Shown here one piece after another: positions 1 through 7,352 of a DNA stretch of 64,000 bases. Every line of letters starts with the position of its first letter. Position 1 is the stretch's first letter. The notes beneath the pieces were generated by a model, which saw only the letters and a list, made by a program, of their open reading frames with translations, ran no database searches and was not told the origin of the DNA. The position numbers and the translations under genes are program-made. Origin of the DNA: Deltaproteobacteria bacterium RIFCSPHIGHO2_02_FULL_40_28 (lineage in GTDB: Bacteria; UBA10199; 2-12-FULL-40-28); assembly GCA_001798135.1 (NCBI GenBank), contig MGRJ01000009.1:39345-103344 (forward strand), in the 5' to 3' direction.

Positions 1-1215
1 ATTTATGTAAGCATTGAGCAGAGCACAGTAGTTACCTTTTGCTCTGCCATTACAGCTTTTTCTGATCCTGCTTTTGCGAGTCAACATCCTGCCCTTGTTT
101 ATGTACCTGCCTCTGATGATGATAAAAAGGATGTAAAGGATAGCAAGACATTGCCCAAGGCCATTAAATTACTTCAGAACTTAAATATTAATAATCATCC
201 CTATGATGCTTCTCGTATGTTAGTTCAAGCAGCATCTTTTAAAGACAAGGCTACTGCTGCAGGTGCTGCTACTGCTGTTACTCCTCCTAGTGCTGCTGGT
301 GCTGGAGTAGTAATAGATCGCATTACTAAGGGTGGTAAGGGGGCTTTGAAGGATGCTCTTGCTGCTGCTGCTGATTCCTCTGAAGATGGCGTGGGCATTA
401 TGTATGATAGGGTAGATACTGCAGGTACAAATCTCTACTATACATGGTTAACAGAAGATCAATTAGCATGTGCAAGCATGGCTGCACAAACAGTGGCTGG
501 TACTTCTTCCCCTGTCACTACGGTTACCAATCTCACTCTAGATCATTATGTTCAAACTTGTGATCAGGTGAACGAACATCCTCATTCTTACTATCCTTCC
601 AATAAGGATGCTTCTTTTGCAGATCGTACAGATAGTGTGACCACTCCTCCGGATGTTATTTATCGCCGTATAGAAGGCAGTACCTCTTATCCTACTCATT
701 TACATGATATTACAACGACAGCTCCAGATTGTTCAACTTCATCTGCATCCGATCCAGCAGCTCCATCTGCTGAAGAAGTTCCTGCTGAGGAAGCTCCTTC
801 TGAAGAAGCTGCTGCTGCTGTGGCTGCTTCCTGTGCTGATGCAGGGTGGTCTAGTAAGCAAATTTCCTATGACACTTACCGTGGCTTAGTACAAACAGGG
901 AGCACCCCTGTTGCTGTTACCTTTCTAGATGGAACCACAGCCTATGCCTCGTTAATTGATGGAGAGATTTATTATGATGCAACGCCTGATGCCTTAACTA
1001 AAACCGCTGCAGCTGTTACTGCTGGTAATCTTGCTTCAACTGAGGGTGTTGCCTGTGCCTCCAATAAAGCAGATGACGGTGCTTATGGAAGCGGATGTGC
1101 TTCTCTCAATCCTGGCCAAAGATCACCTGATGGAAGCTTGGTATTAGCAGTTCTTCTGGTGCTTGGAAGCGTGCCACAAATAACCCGAAGATTAGTCAAA
1201 CATCGTTCAAAATAA
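1..1215 (+). CDS. Ala/Ser-rich probable surface protein with C-terminal anchor-like segment (5' end cut by window)
   Basis: The frame is open from base 1, so the start lies upstream of the window; the TTG at 151 is only an internal codon. The visible part is low-complexity, rich in Ala, Ser, Thr and Pro, with a Glu/Ala/Pro stretch near bases 770-820 and several scattered Cys. An Ala-rich hydrophobic run ending in FAS near bases 55-83 might be a signal-peptide end, but this is uncertain. The C-terminus has a Cys (GSGCAS), a short polar stretch, about 17 hydrophobic residues and a basic tail (RRLVKHRSK). That tripartite layout resembles MYXO-CTERM-type sorting tags. No enzymatic domain is recognised. 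A strong terminator follows. Confidence 0.6.
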   Translation: MYVSIEQSTVVTFCSAITAFSDPAFASQHPALVYVPASDDDKKDVKDSKTLPKAIKLLQNLNINNHPYDASRMLVQAASFKDKATAAGAATAVTPPSAAGAGVVIDRITKGGKGALKDALAAAADSSEDGVGIMYDRVDTAGTNLYYTWLTEDQLACASMAAQTVAGTSSPVTTVTNLTLDHYVQTCDQVNEHPHSYYPSNKDASFADRTDSVTTPPDVIYRRIEGSTSYPTHLHDITTTAPDCSTSSASDPAAPSAEEVPAEEAPSEEAAAAVAASCADAGWSSKQISYDTYRGLVQTGSTPVAVTFLDGTTAYASLIDGEIYYDATPDALTKTAAAVTAGNLASTEGVACASNKADDGAYGSGCASLNPGQRSPDGSLVLAVLLVLGSVPQITRRLVKHRSK

Positions 1216-1249
1216 CCCTGAGGCTTTTAATTCCTCGAACTTAGAAGTT

Positions 1250-1276
1250 AGCCCCCCACCTGGGGGGCTTTTTTTA
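1250..1276 (+). terminator. Rho-independent terminator after the surface-protein gene
   Basis: A GC-rich hairpin (AGCCCCCC / GGGGGGCT around a short loop) is followed at once by a run of T. It lies 35 bases after the stop codon and separates the first gene from the xseA operon. Confidence 0.9.
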
Positions 1277-1316
1277 TGCTTGCGAAGTAAACACTAATCC
1301 TGTGAGAATCTTTCTC

Positions 1317-2531
1317 ATGGAGATTCTAAAAATTAAAAGCGTGGCGTCTATCCACGATGCCCGAAAAATTTATTCTGTTTCTGAAGTTACTTCGGATCTT
1401 AAAACGCTTCTTGAAGATAATTTTCCATCACTGTGGGTTAAAGGTGAAATTTCCAATTTCAAAGAATCCCCCAATGGGCATTATTATTTTGTTTTAAAAG
1501 ATGAATTTTCCCAAATGTCTCTGGTGATGTTTCGGGGACAAAATCGCCTTCTTAAATTCCAATTAGAAGATGGAATGGAAGTTTTAGTTCATGGTCATCT
1601 TACTGTTTATCAGCCCAGAGGTCAGTGTCAGATGGCGTGCGATCATGTAGAGCCTTGTGGTGTTGGAGCTCTTCAATTAGCTTTCGAACAACTTAAAAAA
1701 AAATTAGAAGCCGAAGGCCTTTTTGATAGCAAGCGTAAGAGAGAACTTCCCTTACTTCCCAGAAAAGTAGGAATTATTACTTCTCCCAAGGGAGCTGTTT
1801 TTCATGACATGAAAAATGTAATTAAAAGGCGGTTTCCCAATATGGATCTTGTTTTTTTTCCAGTTCAGGTTCAAGGAGAAGGAGCTTCAGCTCAGATTGC
1901 CCACGCCATTTTTCTTGCCAACCAAAGAGATGACATTGATGTTCTTATTGTAGGAAGAGGAGGGGGCTCTATCGAAGATCTTTGGGCTTTTAACGAAGAA
2001 ATTGTTGTTCGTTCTATTGTCTCATCAAATATTCCTGTAGTTTCTGCTGTGGGGCATGAAACAGATTATACCCTCGCTGATTTTGCAGCTGATTTGCGTG
2101 CTCCCACTCCTTCAGCAGCAGCAGAATTAGTAGTTCCTGAAAAAGAACAGCTTCTTCTTGATTTGAAACGATTAGAGTTGGCCCTACCTCGTTTTTTAGA
2201 AGGCCCCACCTTACGATTGAGTTTGCTTTCCAAACAAATTATTTCACCGGGGCAAGTTCTTGATCGCTTGGATTTTAAAAGGCAAAGAGCCATGGATTTT
2301 CTCATCAAAGTTTTTCCCAGATACTTGAAAGGGGTAGAACAAGACTTTCAAAAATTAGTTGCCCATTTAGAGCATCTTTCTCCCTTGGCTCCCTTGGCTC
2401 GTGGGTATTCCCTTGCTTTAAATGTTCTTACTGGTCAGCCCATTAAAAGTAGGAATGAAGCTACACAATTTCCTGTTTTTGATTTAAAGTTTTCAGATGG
2501 TACATTAAAGGTGAAACAGGCCGCTGATTGA
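1317..2531 (+). CDS. xseA: Exodeoxyribonuclease VII large subunit
   Basis: Catalytic subunit of exonuclease VII, which degrades single-stranded DNA to oligonucleotides in the cytoplasm. An N-terminal OB-fold (about residues 15-110, with WVKGEISNFK and GHYYFVLKD) precedes the catalytic domain, which carries GRGGGSIEDLW near residue 213, SAVGHETD near 244 and DLRAPTPSAAA near 259. About 404 residues is a little short of the E. coli protein. ATG 1317 is chosen because GAGA lies about ten bases upstream; an in-frame GTG at 1302 is possible and would add five residues. It is the first gene of a run with xseB and ispA, a common bacterial arrangement. Confidence 0.95.
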   Translation: MEILKIKSVASIHDARKIYSVSEVTSDLKTLLEDNFPSLWVKGEISNFKESPNGHYYFVLKDEFSQMSLVMFRGQNRLLKFQLEDGMEVLVHGHLTVYQPRGQCQMACDHVEPCGVGALQLAFEQLKKKLEAEGLFDSKRKRELPLLPRKVGIITSPKGAVFHDMKNVIKRRFPNMDLVFFPVQVQGEGASAQIAHAIFLANQRDDIDVLIVGRGGGSIEDLWAFNEEIVVRSIVSSNIPVVSAVGHETDYTLADFAADLRAPTPSAAAELVVPEKEQLLLDLKRLELALPRFLEGPTLRLSLLSKQIISPGQVLDRLDFKRQRAMDFLIKVFPRYLKGVEQDFQKLVAHLEHLSPLAPLARGYSLALNVLTGQPIKSRNEATQFPVFDLKFSDGTLKVKQAAD

Positions 2532-2562
2532 CACCTGTGTTTATTCATATTAACCAAGGCTT

Positions 2563-2814
2563 ATGGCAAAAAAAAATAAGGAATCCCAAGAGATCAGGTT
2601 TGAGGATGCCATTCTTCGTTTGGAAAACATTGTCCAAAAATTAGAAGATGGTAAATTAAATCTGGATGATTCACTCAAATATTTTGAGGAAGGGGTTAAA
2701 CTTTCCAGAACTTGTGAAGCCAAACTTTCTGAAGCCAAAGGACGTGTAGAAATTTTGATGAAGGGCATAGCAAAAGCCAGTAAAGAATCCCCCGAGGAAG
2801 AAAATGTCTCTTGA
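2563..2814 (+). CDS. xseB: Exodeoxyribonuclease VII small subunit
   Basis: Small helical subunit that binds the XseA C-terminal region. The 83-residue protein has the family pattern: FEDAILRLENIVQKLEDG, then LDDSLKYFEEGVKLS and a C-terminal helix with EILMKG. A weak AAGG motif precedes the ATG. The last eleven bases overlap the start of ispA (ATG 2804), so translation of the two is probably coupled. Confidence 0.95.
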   Translation: MAKKNKESQEIRFEDAILRLENIVQKLEDGKLNLDDSLKYFEEGVKLSRTCEAKLSEAKGRVEILMKGIAKASKESPEEENVS

Positions 2815-3685
2815 GACTTATTTCAAAGAAAAAGGCCCTGTTATTGAGGCTGCCTTAAAAAATACTCTCGAATCTAACAGTTACATCCCTGACAATTTGC
2901 GTTCCTCTATGCTTTATAGCTTAATGGCTGGAGGTAAAAGATTGAGACCCCTTCTTTGTTTGGCTGCTTGTGAAGCTTGTGGGGGAGATCATCAATTAGC
3001 CATGGCTCCTGCTGTTGCCTTGGAAATGATCCATACATTTTCACTGATCCATGATGATTTGCCGGCCATGGATAACGATGATTTGAGAAGAGGAAAACCC
3101 ACCAACCACAAAGTTTACGGTGAGGCCATGGCTATTTTAGCTGGTGATGGGATGTCTCTTTTTGCTTTTGAAGTTTTAATTCAACTTGGAGCAAAAATTC
3201 CTGCTCCTCGTCTTGTGGCTCTTGTTGCAGAAATTGCAAAAGCCTCTGGTCCTACCGGAATGGTTGGAGGCCAGGTTTTAGATATGGAAGCCGAGGGTAA
3301 AAAAATTAATTTGGATCACTTAAGGCAATTACACCATAAAAAAACAGCCTGTCTTATCATGGCTTCTGTGGTTTGCGGGGCACTCACTGTAACAGATGAT
3401 AAAAAGAGTATTGAAAATTTACGTTCTTTTGGAAATCAAATTGGGCTCGCCTTTCAGATTGCTGATGATATTTTAGACATTGAAGGTGGCGAAGAAATTG
3501 GTAAGGACTTAAAAAGTGATCTCAAAAAAGGGAAAATGACTTATCCAGCCCTGATGGGTTTAACAGAGGCTAAAAAAGAAGGTCGGCTTGTCCTTGATTC
3601 TGCGCTTAAATCTTTGGATAGCTTTGGAAGCAAAGCTCATCTCTTGCGTGAGATGGCTTATTTTGTCATTGAAAGAAAAAAATAA
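2804..3685 (+). CDS. ispA: Polyprenyl (farnesyl/geranylgeranyl) diphosphate synthase
   Basis: Condenses IPP with allylic diphosphates to make the C15 or C20 isoprenoid precursor. The 293-residue protein has both aspartate-rich motifs: DDLPAMD at residues 84-90 and DDILD at 221-225, plus GGKRLRP at 43-49 and GKMTYPAL near 243. Chain length (farnesyl or geranylgeranyl) cannot be fixed by eye. In many bacteria dxs follows ispA; here it does not. The stop overlaps the next start as TAATG, and yjbQ, a RuBisCO-like gene and an aldo/keto reductase follow with similar overlaps. Confidence 0.93.
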   Translation: MSLETYFKEKGPVIEAALKNTLESNSYIPDNLRSSMLYSLMAGGKRLRPLLCLAACEACGGDHQLAMAPAVALEMIHTFSLIHDDLPAMDNDDLRRGKPTNHKVYGEAMAILAGDGMSLFAFEVLIQLGAKIPAPRLVALVAEIAKASGPTGMVGGQVLDMEAEGKKINLDHLRQLHHKKTACLIMASVVCGALTVTDDKKSIENLRSFGNQIGLAFQIADDILDIEGGEEIGKDLKSDLKKGKMTYPALMGLTEAKKEGRLVLDSALKSLDSFGSKAHLLREMAYFVIERKK

Positions 3686-4110
3686 TGCGTCATTCTGTTT
3701 TTACATTTGAAGTTGCAACTCAAAATCATTTTGATTTAATCGATGTGACTGATGAAGTTTTGAAGTGGTGTGAGAAGGAAAAATTTTTGGATGGGCATAT
3801 GTTGATTCAATCAGCGCATACCACAACTGCTATTCGTATTAATGAAAGTTGTGACGAACTCAAAAAAGATCTCACCCTGTTATTAGAAAAGTTGGTGCCT
3901 CAAAAAGGAAACTATTTTCATAATCATTCTGCAGTTGATGGAAGAAATAACGCTCATAGTCACTTGGTTAGTTATCTGATGGGAGCAAGCGAAGGTGTTG
4001 TTGTACAAAAGGGCAAACCTCTTTTAGGCAGTTGGCAGAGAATTTTTTTTGTTGAATTAGATGGCCCTCGTAAAAGAAGGCAAATTATTTTTAGTTTCAT
4101 TGGTTCATGA
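3685..4110 (+). CDS. yjbQ: YjbQ/UPF0047 family protein
   Basis: Small single-domain protein of the YjbQ (UPF0047) family; the E. coli member has weak thiamine-phosphate synthase activity but the true cellular role is unclear. The 141 residues include the conserved QSAHTTTAIRINE segment, the central HNHSAVDGRNNAHSH region with several His, and the C-terminal GSWQRIFFVELDGPRKR motif. It is coupled by TAATG to ispA and by ATGA to the RuBisCO-like gene, so it belongs to this operon. Its link to isoprenoid or sugar-phosphate chemistry is not known. Confidence 0.9.
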   Translation: MRHSVFTFEVATQNHFDLIDVTDEVLKWCEKEKFLDGHMLIQSAHTTTAIRINESCDELKKDLTLLLEKLVPQKGNYFHNHSAVDGRNNAHSHLVSYLMGASEGVVVQKGKPLLGSWQRIFFVELDGPRKRRQIIFSFIGS

Positions 4111-5423
4111 TTTATCTTTCTGACATACCAGGTTTTGAAACCCAATTAGAAAAACTTTCTAAAGATAATTATATTTTTTGCGATTATTTTTTTGAAACTT
4201 CGGAAGATCCAAAATGGGCTTGTGCCTCTCTTTGCAGCGAAGCAACAACTGCTCAATGGGTAAGTTCTAAAAGTACCGAAGATTTGAGAAATATTTATGG
4301 AGCAAAATTTTTTAATTTAAAAATTGAAGGAGAATTTTCCACACCCCTTTATCCTCAACCTTGGATTCAAGGTTCTCGTTTTTTCAGATGTCACATGACC
4401 ATGGCTCTTCCACTTATTAATCTTAATGGAAGTTTGGCCGTTCTTTTATCTACCTTGGCAGGAGAGGGGGCTTTTTATTGTCCGGGACTCACAACAGTAA
4501 AACTTTTGGATCTCCATTTTCCTTCTTCCTATCTCAAACTTTTTAAAGGACCACCATTTGGCATTAAAGGATTAAGAGATTATCTCAAAATTTATGATCG
4601 TCCTTTTTTTATTGGTGTTGTTAAACCTAACTTAGGGTTAAAGCCTGCAGATTTTTCTACTTTGGCTTTTGAAAGTTGGTTAGGCGGTTTAGATATTGCC
4701 AAGGATGATGAAATGTTTACTGATGTACAATACAATCCATTAATCGAGCGTTTAACTCTTTGTGCTCAAAAAATGAAAGAAGCTATAGATTTTACAGGGC
4801 AAAAGAAAATGATGATAGCAAATTTTTCGGCTAGTTATTTTTCTCTTCTTTCTGATTATCATTCTTTAACTAAGCTGGGTGTAAATGGGTTTATGATCAA
4901 TACTTTTTTTTCTGGGTTTTCTGCTCTCCAGCATTTATGCCATATTTCAACACATCCTGTGATGGGGCACTTTACAGGAATGGCCCTTTGGGATCGTATG
5001 CCCCATTTTGGTATTGAAGGTTCTGTTTTAATTAAGCTTCAAAGATTGGCAGGAGCTGATATGATCGTTTTTCCTGGTTTTGGAGATCGAATGCAAACAA
5101 CGCCTGAAATTGTTTTAAAAAACATTCAAGCTTGTTTAGCCCCCATGGGTTCTATTTCCCCTTCACTTCCTGTGCCTGGAGGCAGTGATTGGGCGGGTAG
5201 TCTTCCCTTCATTTTTAATAAACTGAAAAATGTTGATTTTGGTTTTATTGCCGGTCGTGGAATTTATGATCATCCCATGGGGCCACAAGGTGGTGCCCAA
5301 AGCCTACACCAAGCTTGGGAAGCTATTTCAAAGGAAGAAAAACTTTCTGATTATGTGCAAAATAATTCTGGTTGTCTCGCTTTGAAGTCAGCCCTGGATT
5401 ATTTTGGAAAGAAAAAAACATGA
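4107..5423 (+). CDS. RuBisCO-like protein (form IV)
   Basis: A 438-residue member of the RuBisCO large-subunit superfamily. GGLDIAKDDE (193-202) keeps the Lys/Asp/Glu metal ligands (K199, D201, E202), and VKPNLGL (172-178) keeps the Lys equivalent to RuBisCO K175. The loop-6 Lys is absent: FPGFGDR (322-328) stands where carboxylases have GKLEG, and the catalytic His-Arg pair reads HF at 288-289. It is therefore very unlikely to fix CO2. Known form-IV enzymes are enolases, isomerases or decarboxylases of phosphosugar-like compounds. Both ends overlap neighbours by four bases (ATGA), tying it to yjbQ, ispA and the downstream aldo/keto reductase. The substrate cannot be assigned. Confidence 0.88.
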   Translation: MIYLSDIPGFETQLEKLSKDNYIFCDYFFETSEDPKWACASLCSEATTAQWVSSKSTEDLRNIYGAKFFNLKIEGEFSTPLYPQPWIQGSRFFRCHMTMALPLINLNGSLAVLLSTLAGEGAFYCPGLTTVKLLDLHFPSSYLKLFKGPPFGIKGLRDYLKIYDRPFFIGVVKPNLGLKPADFSTLAFESWLGGLDIAKDDEMFTDVQYNPLIERLTLCAQKMKEAIDFTGQKKMMIANFSASYFSLLSDYHSLTKLGVNGFMINTFFSGFSALQHLCHISTHPVMGHFTGMALWDRMPHFGIEGSVLIKLQRLAGADMIVFPGFGDRMQTTPEIVLKNIQACLAPMGSISPSLPVPGGSDWAGSLPFIFNKLKNVDFGFIAGRGIYDHPMGPQGGAQSLHQAWEAISKEEKLSDYVQNNSGCLALKSALDYFGKKKT

Positions 5424-6532
5424 TTCCACCTAAAGGAGCCACAACCGAAGCAACGATGGATTGGGTGTCTTCTCAGAAAAAAAATATTCATTCTGAGAAA
5501 AAAAGATCCCTGGCAGATTTTTATGTGTCAGTTTTGGGGGTGGGAACTTACTTGGGTTCTTATGATGAAGTCACAGATAAACTTTATGAGGACACCATTG
5601 AGTTAGCACTTTTAAGTGGAGTTAATTTGATTGACTCCGCCATTAATTATCGTTGTCAGCGCAGCGAGAAACTTATAGGGCGAGTTTTAAAGAAACTGCA
5701 GGATCAAAAAAAGATTTCTCGTGATGAAATTGTTGTTTGTACCAAAGGTGGATTTATTCCCTTTGATTTGGTACCTCCCGAAAGTCTTCCTGGGCATATT
5801 AAAAAAAATTGGCTGAATACGGGCATTGTAAGTGAAGAAGATATTGTTTCGTCTTGTCATTGTCTGCATCCTCGTTTTCTTCAGGGGATGATTGATCAAA
5901 GTCTTGCTAATTTGGGACTAGATACCATTGATATTTATTATTTGCATAATCCAGAAACTCAATTGTCAGGGGCCCAGCCTGATGTTTTTTATTCCAGACT
6001 TTATGAAGCCTTTTGCCTTCTTGAGGAAAATGTTTCCAAAGGCAAGATTCAGTTTTATGGTTTGGCAACATGGACTGCTTTTCGAACTGAAGGAAATGAA
6101 TCAATTTCACTTAAAACTATTCTCGATTTAGCTCTCAAAGCAGGTGGGGAATCTCATCATTTAAAAGTGATTCAACTTCCCTATAATTTGGCAATGCTTG
6201 AGGCTGTGGGGATTCATAACCAAGAATACAAAGGGGAACTCTATCCTATTCTGTCAGCGGCTTCTTTTTATGGAATTGATGTTGTGATTTCTGCACCTCT
6301 TTTACAAGGGCAACTAGGGCATCTTCCCCAACCCCTCATGCACAAACTACCAGGGTCACTCATGGCGCCTGGGAGGGCTCTTCAATTTGTTACTTCTACA
6401 CCAGGAGTTGCAGCTGCTCTTGTAGGGATGAAAACCAAAGCCCATTGGGAACAAAACAAGATAGTTCTTACCGAAGCTAACTGGGACTTGAAAGTGTTAG
6501 AAGAAGTGTGTCGTTATTTAATCAAGGGCTAG
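5420..6532 (+). CDS. Aldo/keto reductase family protein
   Basis: NAD(P)H-dependent oxidoreductase fold. The classic tetrad is visible: Asp in NLIDSAINYR, Tyr four residues on, Lys in VCTKGG and His in IYYLHNPE. The 370-residue length is long for the family because of insertions after the Lys strand. ATG 5420 overlaps the RuBisCO-like stop as ATGA and has GGAAAG upstream; an in-frame TTG at 5372 would reach back inside that gene and is unlikely. The coupling suggests it acts on the substrate or product of the RuBisCO-like protein. The 3' end overlaps the convergent gene by 15 bases. Confidence 0.88.
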   Translation: MIPPKGATTEATMDWVSSQKKNIHSEKKRSLADFYVSVLGVGTYLGSYDEVTDKLYEDTIELALLSGVNLIDSAINYRCQRSEKLIGRVLKKLQDQKKISRDEIVVCTKGGFIPFDLVPPESLPGHIKKNWLNTGIVSEEDIVSSCHCLHPRFLQGMIDQSLANLGLDTIDIYYLHNPETQLSGAQPDVFYSRLYEAFCLLEENVSKGKIQFYGLATWTAFRTEGNESISLKTILDLALKAGGESHHLKVIQLPYNLAMLEAVGIHNQEYKGELYPILSAASFYGIDVVISAPLLQGQLGHLPQPLMHKLPGSLMAPGRALQFVTSTPGVAAALVGMKTKAHWEQNKIVLTEANWDLKVLEEVCRYLIKG

Positions 6533-7228
6533 CTCTAAATACAAAATACGTCTACAACGGGGGCAACTAATCAAGCTATTTAAACGGTGAAGATCGTTAA
6601 AAATCTGAGGTGGAATTTTGGTATTGCATTCGCAACAAAAACCATTTTTTGCAAGAGCTAAAGCTGGATTAATCTTTTGACGAATAAGATTATAATGGTG
6701 TATCATTGTAACTTCTACTCCCTCTAAGAACTGCTCTCTTTCAAGGGATTTGGCTTGTCTTTTTTCTTCAATACTTTTTAATTGTTCCTTCATTTTTTCT
6801 ACTTCAGTACTTGTTGTATTTTTTTCACCCTCTACCTTATTTTCGGATTCGCTTATACGATTTTGTTCGTTTTGAATGGCATCAGTCAACTTTGTAATTT
6901 GTTCTTCCAAAAGGTTGATTGTTTTTTTTGCAAGTGAGATTTCTTTTAAGAGGGCATGGTATTCTTTGTTGGTTTTAATGGCTTTAAGTTTTTCTTCACC
7001 TTTAACAATCCAATCTTTTTTTTCTGTAAGATCAGATTCTTTTGATCTTTTTTCAGATTCTAAATTAGCCAGGATGGTTTTATAATTTTCGAATTCATGA
7101 ACTCTATTTTTTTGTTCTGCTTCGAAGGTAAGTATTGCTTGAGGGAGGCTTAAAAGAAGCTCTTCTAATTCGAGAAGCTCTGCATCAATTTGAGAGAGCC
7201 CAACCAGTTTTTTAAGTTTATCTTTCAA
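6518..7228 (-). CDS. Coiled-coil protein with C-terminal zinc ribbon (COG1579/CT398 type)
   Basis: The 236 residues form a long helical hairpin, about 1-175, rich in Glu and Lys with heptad character, followed by a C4-type zinc ribbon: CCECNTKIPP, then CPRCRRILY near the C-terminus. Families of this architecture are predicted to bind nucleic acid or to act as adaptors; no reaction is known. It starts 124 bases upstream of, and divergent from, ileS, and converges with the aldo/keto reductase gene, overlapping it by 15 bases. Confidence 0.85.
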   Translation of the reverse strand: MKDKLKKLVGLSQIDAELLELEELLLSLPQAILTFEAEQKNRVHEFENYKTILANLESEKRSKESDLTEKKDWIVKGEEKLKAIKTNKEYHALLKEISLAKKTINLLEEQITKLTDAIQNEQNRISESENKVEGEKNTTSTEVEKMKEQLKSIEEKRQAKSLEREQFLEGVEVTMIHHYNLIRQKINPALALAKNGFCCECNTKIPPQIFNDLHRLNSLISCPRCRRILYLELALD

Positions 7229-7293
7229 AGTAGCCTCCGGTCACCTACTTACAAGAGGGATCTCCAATTGTAAATCATCTTTTTTAACATGGG

Positions 7294-7336
7294 TTGACAA
7301 GATACTCTCTTAATGGATTGACAAGATACTCTCTTA
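7294..7336 (+). repeat. Tandem 19-bp direct repeat in the ileS promoter region
   Basis: TTGACAAGATACTCTCTTA occurs at 7294-7312 and again at 7318-7336, with a period of 24 bases. Each copy begins with a perfect -35 hexamer, TTGACA. From the second copy, 17 bases lead to an AT-rich hexamer at 7341 that could act as a weak -10, which would put the start of transcription almost on the ileS ATG. Confidence 0.8.
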
Positions 7337-7352
7337 TGGTTTTTAAGTAAAA

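Noticed and set aside
4107-5423. The RuBisCO-like protein as a true CO2-fixing RuBisCO.
   Set aside because: The loop-6 Lys and the catalytic His-Arg pair are absent, and no phosphoribulokinase or small subunit is nearby.
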